Shown piece after piece: positions 27,642 to 35,535 of a stretch of DNA of 64,000 bases. Position 1 is the stretch's first letter. The number at the start of each line of letters is the position of its first letter. The translations under genes were made by a program, and so were the position numbers. The notes below the pieces were generated by a model, which did not search any database, was not told the origin of the DNA, and saw only the letters and a program-made list of their open reading frames with translations. This stretch comes from CAYFSS01 sp964345975 (GTDB taxonomy: Bacteria > Bacillota > Clostridia > Saccharofermentanales > Fastidiosipilaceae): contig CAYFSS010000001.1 of assembly GCA_964345975.1 (NCBI GenBank), positions 1 to 64,000 of the forward strand. The letters are read 5' to 3'.

Positions 27642-29437
27642 TTCCACAATCCTTCCCATCCGTTGAGCGGACGCAGTGGTAGAGGATAGAGACTCCCCTC
27701 CAAACGATCGCTGATATATAGAGCTTGGCGGTAGCGGAGAACGTTGAAGAAGTTCATCGTCGCTAAATAATTCTGAAAATAAAAAGCATAATCCGGTGAA
27801 CTCAAGACCGCTTTGATGCCTTCATTCGGTAAATCGTAGGCGTCGAAATAGGCTTTGCTTTCAGCCGCAGCTTCTTCATCAAAGAAGTAGAACGGCTCGT
27901 TGGGGCGTGTGGGACTCCCACGTCGCTCACTGAGCGTGTAGAACTCCGGGTCCGGTGTCAAACTCACATCGAAGGTCTCCAAGATAAGATCATAGTCACC
28001 TTCCGATCTGGCGATTGCAAAGTTTTCAGGATCGAGCCACTTCACGTTGAGTTCATAGCCTGTAGCCCTGAAACGAGCTGAAATTGCTCGTGCCACCTCA
28101 TCACTGAAGAGATCGCCACGTGAAGCCACTAAGTTCCATGTTTGCTTTAGTTTCTCCGATCCATCACGGATAGCGGGGCGCGATCGTCTTTGTGACTCAT
28201 GTTCCAATTGCTGCCAAGCCATGTGTTGAGGCAGATACGGATAAGGTGCAGGTTCGATCGCAGCCGCTACCGGATTGAATAATTGTGCATCGTAGTAAAT
28301 ATCAAAGAGGCTAAAACGCATTTGTTCAATTTGCGACGAAGGCATTTCATCGGACGGTACATTGAAGCGAATTGCCATGGACTCTTGAGACGTTAGCGGA
28401 TAGAAACGAAAATCTTCCAGTCGCAAATTTTCGCCGGGCCATGCAACGCATAAGTCGATCTCTTGGTTCACAAAAGCCTGCTGTACTGCCTGTGGATCTT
28501 GGAAATCAAAAATCAACAGCGTATCCATGAAGGGCTTTTCATTGGTCGTCTTATACGTGTCCCGATAACTCAAGCGATGAGCTCTTACCTCAGTTCCGCT
28601 GAAACCGTAAGGGCCGGAAGTGAGATAATTTAAGAGGCCCGATTCCTCCCACTGTCCCTGTTTCAGGATTGGGAAATTCAACGCATAATGCAGGAATGGA
28701 TCGGATTCATTGAGGTAAATTCGCAGACCGAAAGCATCGATCTTCTCGATATCCAAGATGTTTTGCAGATCCTTCGTCCATGGGCTCTCATCGTAAAGGG
28801 CTTGGACCAGAGGTGTCGCAGGTTCATTACTTAGAATCTCAAGACCCTCGAGGACATCTTCGGCTTCGATCAGACTCCCATCGGAGAAATAAAAGTCGTT
28901 GTGAAGTGTGATCTCCATGATCGTTCCGGCATCGTTGTACCGCACGGTTTTCAGGAGCTGAGGTTCAGGTTCACCCCGCAGATTCTCTTGGAACAAAGAA
29001 GCAAAGAGAAAATCATTGATCATGTAGTCGTAGGCGTTCCGCGGGACTAAGGGATGATAGTGTTCGGCCTGGAGAATAGGGATTCTCAATTCATAGCTCA
29101 GAAGCTGCTGCAAGATAGGATCGACGGGTATCTCTTCTTCTTCGATCGCAAACTCAGTAAAGTCGACATCCAAGGGAGGGAGTTCCGTTGTCCCAAGTTC
29201 ACGGACGGAGGATCGTTTTGACTCCGGTAATCCGAGGCGGGCCCCGGGCATATTGAGGGACTCTTGGAGGAGGACTCTCTCATCCTCCGGCTCGGGTGCA
29301 GGGACTTGTTGACATGCGGTCGATGAGAGCACAAAAACCAAGGCTAAACATGACGAAAGAATACGACAAAGGCTGCGTGCTCTTACCGGATCACGCAGAG
29401 ATTTGCACCTAAGCTTCCATCGCTCATTGAACTTCAA
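27593..29437 (-). CDS. Orphan extracellular solute-binding lipoprotein, family 5 (peptide/nickel type)
   Basis: About 614 residues. A basic N terminus, a hydrophobic stretch (CLALVFVLSS) and a lipobox-like STAC indicate a lipoprotein. The mature part begins with an acidic linker, then RNAYDYMINDFLFASLFQENL, NDFYFSDGSLIEAEDVLEGLEIL and YRDTYKTT, the pattern of SBP_bac_5 peptide-binding proteins. No permease or ATPase gene is near. The TTG start at 29437 is inferred from GAGG 8 bases upstream and a promoter (29476-29503) that would exclude the longer frame opening at 29503. The C terminus overlaps lspA. Confidence 0.8.
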   Translation of the reverse strand: MKFNERWKLRCKSLRDPVRARSLCRILSSCLALVFVLSSTACQQVPAPEPEDERVLLQESLNMPGARLGLPESKRSSVRELGTTELPPLDVDFTEFAIEEEEIPVDPILQQLLSYELRIPILQAEHYHPLVPRNAYDYMINDFLFASLFQENLRGEPEPQLLKTVRYNDAGTIMEITLHNDFYFSDGSLIEAEDVLEGLEILSNEPATPLVQALYDESPWTKDLQNILDIEKIDAFGLRIYLNESDPFLHYALNFPILKQGQWEESGLLNYLTSGPYGFSGTEVRAHRLSYRDTYKTTNEKPFMDTLLIFDFQDPQAVQQAFVNQEIDLCVAWPGENLRLEDFRFYPLTSQESMAIRFNVPSDEMPSSQIEQMRFSLFDIYYDAQLFNPVAAAIEPAPYPYLPQHMAWQQLEHESQRRSRPAIRDGSEKLKQTWNLVASRGDLFSDEVARAISARFRATGYELNVKWLDPENFAIARSEGDYDLILETFDVSLTPDPEFYTLSERRGSPTRPNEPFYFFDEEAAAESKAYFDAYDLPNEGIKAVLSSPDYAFYFQNYLATMNFFNVLRYRQALYISDRLEGSLYPLPLRPLNGWEGLWKWSERLSPQELSSSIN

Positions 29438-29475
29438 TATTCTTGCCTCATTTCCAGTGGAATAAACGTCTTTCG

Positions 29476-29503
29476 ATGATACCAAAGCTAACGATGCTCG
29501 CAA
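29476..29503 (-). promoter_or_regulatory. Candidate promoter of the solute-binding lipoprotein run
   Basis: TTGCGA (29498-29503) and TATCAT (29476-29481) are 16 bases apart, about 40 bases before the proposed TTG start. It is the only decent promoter ahead of the long minus-strand run. Confidence 0.45.
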
Positions 29504-29573
29504 ACGTCGACAGGGGTATGCTCAGCAATGTTCATCAACCGTCAACAAAAAAACTCAGTTCTATCATAGAACA

Positions 29574-29636
29574 CGGATCGCGGATCGAGGATTGCGGACT
29601 ACGGATCACGGATCGCGGATTCTGAGTTGTGGATTG
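29574..29636. repeat. Heptanucleotide tandem repeat, nine units
   Basis: The 7-bp unit CGGATCG repeats in register: CGGATCG, CGGATCG, AGGATTG, CGGACTA, CGGATCA, CGGATCG, CGGATTC, then two decayed units TGAGTTG and TGGATTG. A hairpin GTTCTA-TCA-TAGAAC (29558-29572) lies just to the left, and AACTCAG (29552-29558) and CTGAGTT (29622-29628) form an outer inverted pair. The rest of the 29504-29864 spacer (361 bases) shows no convincing gene. Confidence 0.9.
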
Positions 29637-29800
29637 TACAATGCGGTTGGCGCATCGTACATCTCGCAACGCGCACGTCCTTGTCCTAATGCCGGATCCT
29701 TAGCGTACTCCATTGTCGTGACCAGGACATCGTAACGTAGAAAGTACACGCCATTCTTAAGCACTAAGGATACATCCAAACAAGCTTGGAAACATTACAT

Positions 29801-29843
29801 AAAAAACTGCCCCGTACCAAGTTTTACACTTAATACAGGGCAG
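29801..29843 (-). terminator. Intrinsic terminator of rny
   Basis: CTGCCCTGTA and TACGGGGCAG pair over 10 positions (one G-U) on the minus strand, with an inner AAGT/ACTT pairing, followed by TTTTTT. Confidence 0.85.
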
Positions 29844-29864
29844 GTTATGAGTTAGAGATCAAAT

Positions 29865-31424
29865 CTACTGAGCAATATCAGAGACTCTCGTCTCACGGAT
29901 GATATTGACTTTAATTTGTCCCGGGTACTTCAGACTGGATTCAATCTCACGAGCAATGTCATGAGCTAAGATCGCTGTCTCCTCATCGGACACCTGCTCA
30001 GGTGAAACAAGGACACGGATCTCGCGACCCGCCTGAATGGCGTAAGATTTCTCCACGCCGGCGTAGGACGAAGCAATTTCTTCGAGTCGTTCGAGGCGCT
30101 TGATATAGCTCTCGAGATTCTCGCGGCGAGCGCCGGGTCTAGCAGCCGACAAGGTGTCAGCAGCTTCGACAAGGACTGCAATTGCAGATGTCGCATCGAC
30201 CTCACCGTGGTGTGATTCGATAGAATTGATGACTTCTTCCGGTTCATGGTGCTTACGCGCAATTTCAGCACCAAGGCTGACGTGCGTACCTTCCATCTCG
30301 AAATCGATTGCCTTGCCCAAGTCATGCAGTAAACCTGCACGCTTGGCAATTTCAACATCGAGACCCAATTCACCGGCCATCATCCCGCTCAGCCAAGAGA
30401 CCTCAACGGCATGCTGTAAGACATTCTGACCATAACTCGTCCTGTAACGAAGCCGTCCCAGGAGTTGTTTAATCTCCGGAGCCAGTCCCATGACACCCGT
30501 TTCAAAGGCGACACGTTCGCCCTCCTTCTTACAGGTTTCCTCGACCTCAGCCCTAGCACGATCGACCATTTGTTCGATACGAGCCGGATGGATGCGTCCG
30601 TCTTGCACAAGTTTCTCCAATGCGACTTGAGCAATCTCACGACGCACAGGATCGAAGGATGATAGAACAACAGCTTCCGGTGTATCATCGATGATTAGAT
30701 CGACTCCGGTTAACTGTTCGAAGCTTCGAATGTTTCTGCCTTCACGTCCGATAATTCTTCCCTTCATCTCGTCGTTAGCGAGGGGTACGACGGAGACCGT
30801 CGCCTCGGAAACAATATCGGATGCAAAACGTTGGATACATGTAACCACGAGTTCACGAGCATAATCTTCGGCTTGTTCCTGAGCTTCTTCTTCAAGCTTG
30901 ATCAGGCGTGCGCCGATATCACGTCGGTACCTCTGTTCAGCTGTTTCGATCACCTGTTCACGGGCTTCTTCCCACGATAATTGGGCGATTTCACTTAGCT
31001 TACGGTGCTTGTCTTCTTCTAAGTCAGCGACCGCTGCTTCCCTGGCATCGAGCTCATTTCTAAGTCGATCCAATTGGGACTGGCGGTTTGACTGTTCGTC
31101 TTTCGTGCGTTCAATTTGTTCATCTTTAGAGTCGAGCTTCTGGCGTTCCGAACGTAGCTCATTGCGCCGTTCCTTCACCTCTCGCTCGAGGTCCAGTCTT
31201 GCTGTCTGGATCTCTTCTTTAGCTTGCAGCAGTAAATCACGTTTCTTACTTTCACCGGTCTTCTGAGCCTCTTCCAGCAATTGCTCCGCCTCACGTGACG
31301 CCTGGTCACGCTTGACTGCAAGTTCTTGCTGCTCTTTGCTTAGTCCTGAACGATAATAGCGATCTGTCGCAAATATACCAACTGCAAGGCAGATTACCCC
31401 AATGACGATGTATAATATCCACAT
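29865..31424 (-). CDS. rny: Ribonuclease Y
   Basis: Membrane-anchored endoribonuclease that starts mRNA decay in Firmicutes. An N-terminal transmembrane helix (MWILYIVIGVICLAVGIFA) is followed by a long coiled coil (about 25-190), a KH domain with GRIIGREGRN, and an HD domain with QHAVEVSWLSG and LLHDLGKA. 519 residues, typical. The start at MWIL is set by GGAGG 11 bases upstream; the longer open frame would run through the promoter. It is monocistronic, with promoter at 31517 and terminator at 29801. Confidence 0.96.
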   Translation of the reverse strand: MWILYIVIGVICLAVGIFATDRYYRSGLSKEQQELAVKRDQASREAEQLLEEAQKTGESKKRDLLLQAKEEIQTARLDLEREVKERRNELRSERQKLDSKDEQIERTKDEQSNRQSQLDRLRNELDAREAAVADLEEDKHRKLSEIAQLSWEEAREQVIETAEQRYRRDIGARLIKLEEEAQEQAEDYARELVVTCIQRFASDIVSEATVSVVPLANDEMKGRIIGREGRNIRSFEQLTGVDLIIDDTPEAVVLSSFDPVRREIAQVALEKLVQDGRIHPARIEQMVDRARAEVEETCKKEGERVAFETGVMGLAPEIKQLLGRLRYRTSYGQNVLQHAVEVSWLSGMMAGELGLDVEIAKRAGLLHDLGKAIDFEMEGTHVSLGAEIARKHHEPEEVINSIESHHGEVDATSAIAVLVEAADTLSAARPGARRENLESYIKRLERLEEIASSYAGVEKSYAIQAGREIRVLVSPEQVSDEETAILAHDIAREIESSLKYPGQIKVNIIRETRVSDIAQ

Positions 31425-31516
31425 GATGGTAATTACCTCCACTATCCATTTGTCAAAGTTCGAAGCGCTCCTCTCATTGGTTGCAGAACCGAAAACGAGA
31501 TTCACGCCTGCTGCAC

Positions 31517-31545
31517 ATTGTACATTGCGCACAAGTTTTTAACAA
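31517..31545 (-). promoter_or_regulatory. Candidate rny promoter
   Basis: TTGTTA (31540-31545) and TACAAT (31517-31522) are 17 bases apart on the minus strand, giving a leader of about 85 bases. It lies in the 142-base divergent spacer shared with the RluA-type gene. Confidence 0.55.
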
Positions 31546-31566
31546 ACGAAGGGCCAATTCGCACAT

Positions 31567-32484
31567 ATGCAATTTCAATTTCAGCTTTCACCTCGATTTG
31601 CCGGTTTAACTGCGGCTCGCTTCCTCCAAGATGTCCTGCAGTTCTCCCCACTCCAATGCAAGAAAATTCGACTTTATGGCTCGCTCACGATCGACGGTCA
31701 AATCCAACGCATGAAAGATCCCCTTCCTGCTGAGGGGCTCATGGAACTTCAAGATCCCGACGTAATCCAAGGATTGCGTCCTGTCCTCTTAGCATCAGGC
31801 GATCCCTATCGCATCTATGCCGACGATTGGTTTGTTGTCACCCAAAAGCCCCCCGGAATGCTCTCCCACCCTAACTTCCACGACCCAAATCCGGCGATGA
31901 CTGAGATCGTAGCCGAACCTCCCCTCCGCCCCGTCCAGAGATTGGACCGCGATACTTCGGGGCTCATGCTCCTTGCGCGACATGCGCATGCCCAATATCG
32001 TTTCAGCCAAATGAACTTGAAGCGTCGTTACTTGGCTTTTGTCCATGGTCTACCCTTGGAAGATCGAGGCGTTATCGACAAGCCCATCGCACGTAATCCC
32101 GGCTCAGGGATCGAGCGTTGTATCTCCCCTCAAGGCAAAACAGCGCGCAGTCGATGGCGATGTTTGAAGCGCTGGCCGAGGGCTCGGATTTCACTCTTGG
32201 AATTAGAACTTGAAACCGGTCGGACACACCAATTACGCCTCCACTGCTTGAGTGAAGGCTGGCCCCTTGTCGGCGAAACACTCTATACGGCTGATCGAAG
32301 GGATTTAGGTTTATTCCCGACAGGAATTACATTGAATACTGACATTACTTTGAGTCGGCAGGCTCTTCACGCGTATTACTTAGGACTTATTCATCCCAAT
32401 GCTTTAGATCCAAGACCCATGGTTTTTCAAGCTGCACTCCCTGATGATTTACAAGACCTCTTGCATCAGCTTGAGGAAACTTGA
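31567..32484 (+). CDS. RluA-family pseudouridine synthase (second copy in window)
   Basis: A 305-residue synthase with catalytic Asp in QRLDRDTSGLMLLA, RYLAFVHG and the conserved ETGRTHQLRLHCLSEGWPL. The N-terminal 75 residues only loosely resemble an S4 domain. It is closest to the YlyB/RluD-like groups found singly in Firmicutes, but the target uridine is unknown. The ribosome site is weak (GAAGG, about 15 bases upstream). It converges with recN, the ends overlapping by 19 bases. Confidence 0.85.
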   Translation: MQFQFQLSPRFAGLTAARFLQDVLQFSPLQCKKIRLYGSLTIDGQIQRMKDPLPAEGLMELQDPDVIQGLRPVLLASGDPYRIYADDWFVVTQKPPGMLSHPNFHDPNPAMTEIVAEPPLRPVQRLDRDTSGLMLLARHAHAQYRFSQMNLKRRYLAFVHGLPLEDRGVIDKPIARNPGSGIERCISPQGKTARSRWRCLKRWPRARISLLELELETGRTHQLRLHCLSEGWPLVGETLYTADRRDLGLFPTGITLNTDITLSRQALHAYYLGLIHPNALDPRPMVFQAALPDDLQDLLHQLEET

Positions 32485-34154
32485 GCCAACATTTGTTTTG
32501 CCAACGCCAAAGCCTCGTTCTTTGCTAACGATGAACCAAGGAGCCTTGCCAATTCTTCAACCCTTTCTTCGGGGTTTAAAGCCTTGATGAGGGTTCTTGT
32601 CCTGGCATCGCGGATTTCTTTATATAGATAGAAGTGCTGCTGAGCTTGGACTGCCAATTGGGCTTGATGCGTTACCGCCAAGACCTGATGCGTCTCACCG
32701 AGGGCTCTCATTTGCTTCCCGACTTGAGTCGCCGTATCGCCCGATATCCCCTGATCAACTTCATCAAAAATCAGCAGTGGAACTTCATCGGCTTCTGCCA
32801 AGACCACCTTGAGTGCCAGCATAATCCGCGAAGCTTCACCGCCGGATGCAACGGCTGCCAAAGGTTTAGCCGGTTCGCCTGGATTGGCAGTGAAGTAAAA
32901 CTCTAAGTGGTCAGCTCCTCTAGGGCCCGGGTCTGTCTGCGTCCATTGCACAGAAAACTCCGCGTGTGGCATAGCCAATTGACTTAAAGATCCTTGGACT
33001 GCTGTAACCAAAGTCTCACCGGCGGCGTAGCGCAAAGCGCGGATTGCTATCCCCGTTTCATCGAGTTTGGTGAGTTTGTCTGCTTCTTCTTTCAGTAGAC
33101 GTTCTTGTTCCGTATCACTATCGAGGAGGGCTTGCCGTCGTTCATCGAGCATCGTGCGGTAGGCAATGATCTCATCGATTTTCCTGTCGAACGTAGATTC
33201 TAGGGTTTGAAGCACCTGAATCCTTGTTTCTACTTCTTCAAACCTTTCAGGATCGAGGTCCAATGAACTTTGTAAGCGAATGAGATCCTGACTGAGGTCT
33301 GAGAGATCTTCTGTGATCCGATCGAAACGCTCCATCAACGCATTGAGTTTCTTCTCACTAATCCAACGCTGCGCTCCTTGAAATTCTCTCCGAGCTTCTT
33401 GCAGTTTATCGAGCGCAGAAGTCTCATCGCCTTCCGAACCGCTAAGCCGGCTCAAGGCAGCATGAATTTGCTGAAATGCCTGTTGTGCGGCAAGATAAAT
33501 CTTTCGTTCTTTCTCTAAGGCTTCCATTTCACCTGGTTTGGGGCTCACCTCATCGATGGCCTTTACTTGCCGATCGAGCAATCGATAGACACGCGTTCTT
33601 TTTTCAGGATCCGCGACCAATTGGTGTTTTTGCTTTTGAATCTCACGGATCTCAGTTCGTAGTGCACGCCACATGCCCTGTAACTCTAGCAACTCCTCGC
33701 CGGCATAGCGGTCTAAGATGCTCAGTTGTTCTTCCGAGTCGAAGAGTCCCTGGGCTTCGTGCTGGCCATGAATTTGACTTAATCTTGAACCTAAGTCTCG
33801 GAGAGCTCGAAGCGTCACACGCTGACCGTTGATGCGACAGAGTCCTCGGCCGGAGCGACTTATCTCTCGCGTCAAGATGAGGATGTCTTCATCCTCTTCC
33901 GCTAAATACATCTCATATTGATCCGGATCCAAGAGGGAACCCACGTCCGTAAAGACAGCTTCAATCAGGGCAAACTCCGCTCCTTCACGGATCCATTCTC
34001 GCCCCATCCTTGCCCCGTGGATGCCTTGAATTGCCCCGATTAACAAGGATTTACCCGCACCGGTCTCACCCGTAAAACAGCTTAGACCCGGACCGATATC
34101 GAGGCGAAGTTCTTCCAAGAGGGCTAAATCTTTGACATAGAGAGACTCGAGCAT
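32466..34154 (-). CDS. recN: DNA repair protein RecN
   Basis: SMC-like ATPase acting early in double-strand break repair. Walker A FTGETGAGKSLLIGAI is near the N terminus, a long coiled coil occupies the middle (about 155-370), the signature AVASGGEASRIMLAL and Walker B LLIFDEVDQGISG lie near the C terminus. 562 residues, typical. The start at 34154 (MLESLYVKDLALLEEL) follows the argR stop by one base (TAAGATG), so translation is likely coupled. A TTG six codons upstream also exists inside argR. Confidence 0.94.
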   Translation of the reverse strand: MLESLYVKDLALLEELRLDIGPGLSCFTGETGAGKSLLIGAIQGIHGARMGREWIREGAEFALIEAVFTDVGSLLDPDQYEMYLAEEDEDILILTREISRSGRGLCRINGQRVTLRALRDLGSRLSQIHGQHEAQGLFDSEEQLSILDRYAGEELLELQGMWRALRTEIREIQKQKHQLVADPEKRTRVYRLLDRQVKAIDEVSPKPGEMEALEKERKIYLAAQQAFQQIHAALSRLSGSEGDETSALDKLQEARREFQGAQRWISEKKLNALMERFDRITEDLSDLSQDLIRLQSSLDLDPERFEEVETRIQVLQTLESTFDRKIDEIIAYRTMLDERRQALLDSDTEQERLLKEEADKLTKLDETGIAIRALRYAAGETLVTAVQGSLSQLAMPHAEFSVQWTQTDPGPRGADHLEFYFTANPGEPAKPLAAVASGGEASRIMLALKVVLAEADEVPLLIFDEVDQGISGDTATQVGKQMRALGETHQVLAVTHQAQLAVQAQQHFYLYKEIRDARTRTLIKALNPEERVEELARLLGSSLAKNEALALAKQMLAQVSSS

Positions 34155-34155
34155 C

Positions 34156-34605
34156 TTAGCGGAATCTTTCAAGTTTAGCGGCTAAGTTTTCAGCAGCCTC
34201 AAACGAAACGGTAGCCAAGAAAATGGTATCGTCTCCGGCAATCGAGCCAACCAAGCCTTCGTTTTCCGCCCGGTCGATGAAAGCAGCTGCCCCGTTAGCC
34301 ATGCCCGGCAAAGTGCGGACAACCACCAGAGTCCCCGCAACCGCTATACTCATCACCGCTTCGCGATAGACCTTGCTCCAACGGTCATCATCCATATCTT
34401 CCAAAGTCTCTGCCAGGTGATAATAGGTACGACCTGTATTATCAGCTCTCTTAACCAAGCCCAGGGAACGCAGATCTCGTGAGACCGTCGCCTGAGCAAC
34501 ATCGAAGCCTTCAGCTTGAAGAGCAGCGACCAGATCCTCTTGGGTTGCGATATCTTGTGAAGATACCAACTGCATGATATATGCCTGTCGACGATTCTTG
34601 CTCAT
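34156..34605 (-). CDS. argR: Arginine repressor
   Basis: Arginine-responsive DNA-binding regulator. The N-terminal winged helix-turn-helix covers about 1-70 (ATQEDLVAALQAEGF, QATVSRDLRSLGLVK). The C-terminal oligomerisation and arginine-binding domain contains RTLPGMANGAAAFIDR and GSIAGDDTIFLA. 149 residues, standard. AGGAGG precedes the ATG. The nadK-argR-recN order is a typical Firmicutes arrangement. No ARG box is obvious in the window. Confidence 0.95.
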   Translation of the reverse strand: MSKNRRQAYIMQLVSSQDIATQEDLVAALQAEGFDVAQATVSRDLRSLGLVKRADNTGRTYYHLAETLEDMDDDRWSKVYREAVMSIAVAGTLVVVRTLPGMANGAAAFIDRAENEGLVGSIAGDDTIFLATVSFEAAENLAAKLERFR

Positions 34606-34623
34606 ACCTTAGGTCCTCCTAGT

Positions 34624-35535
34624 TTATTTTCCTCTACCTCGCAGTTTATCAGGTAATTCACGAAAGAAATCCTGAGCTTTCAGAACTGCGATTTTCACCG
34701 GACGCTCACCTTTGCACACATTGACCCATGTCCTCTGAGCTTCGAGATAACCCGCATTCCGTCCATCGATGCTGAGCGGTGGAAGATCACGGTAGCCTTG
34801 ATAAAGCCTAAGTCCTACAACTTCATCTGTTCGTACAACGTAAGTCCTACTATGGAGAGAATGGGGGCAAATGGGTGTGATTTGGAGCAATTCCATTGTC
34901 GGGTCGACAATGGGGCCACCGGCTGCCATGGCATATCCTGTCGAACCGGTAGGGGTTGACACAATGACTCCGTCACATTGGATGGTTTCGATGTAACGAC
35001 CGTCGAGATAAAGTTCCAGCGAAAGAATTCTGGCCCCGGTACCGCGAGAAACAACAGCATCGTTTAAAGCGATGAATCGCTCTTCACCACTCCCGTCCGT
35101 CTCTAAGCGAACATCCAAGGTCATGCGCTCTTCAATCTCATAATCCCCGCGATCGATTTGTTCCAGAGCAGCATCCAGATCCATGGGATCAATCTCAGTC
35201 ATGAACCCGAGACTCCCCAAATTAACCCCGACAAGCGGAATACCCAAGCGATGCGCTTTGTGAGCCGTTGCCAAAAAAGTGCCGTCACCCCCAAACGAGA
35301 GTATCATCTCACAATCTTCATATAGTGAGGGATCCGGTTGACTTTGACCTAAGTGTTCGATTCTTTGGGCAAGAAAACCCTCATCGACCGTTATCATGGA
35401 CTCGTAGCCGGGGGGACATACAACGGGATGAGAAATGATAACGTCTCGTCCCAGCTCAACCAGCTTACATGCCGCTGCTGTGCTCAAGCGGTAGTCAATG
35501 TCTTTATAGGGGTCGGAATAGATAGCAATCCTCAT
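34624..35535 (-). CDS. nadK: NAD kinase
   Basis: Phosphorylates NAD to NADP. The nucleotide-binding FGGDGTFLATAH and the substrate-binding STPTGSTGYAMAAGGPI are intact, along with ALNDAVVSRG. 303 residues. The ATG overlaps the dxs stop by four bases, and argR follows 18 bases later. The order dxs-nadK-argR-recN matches clostridial genomes. Confidence 0.95.
   Translation of the reverse strand: MRIAIYSDPYKDIDYRLSTAAACKLVELGRDVIISHPVVCPPGYESMITVDEGFLAQRIEHLGQSQPDPSLYEDCEMILSFGGDGTFLATAHKAHRLGIPLVGVNLGSLGFMTEIDPMDLDAALEQIDRGDYEIEERMTLDVRLETDGSGEERFIALNDAVVSRGTGARILSLELYLDGRYIETIQCDGVIVSTPTGSTGYAMAAGGPIVDPTMELLQITPICPHSLHSRTYVVRTDEVVGLRLYQGYRDLPPLSIDGRNAGYLEAQRTWVNVCKGERPVKIAVLKAQDFFRELPDKLRGRGK

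Noticed and set aside
29443..29625. Small plus-strand frame across the heptamer repeat
   Set aside because: Reading through the repeat gives low-complexity sequence; no ribosome site; overlaps the promoter of the minus-strand lipoprotein.
29574..29636. CRISPR-like array
   Set aside because: Units are 7 bp and contiguous with no spacers, so it is a simple tandem repeat.
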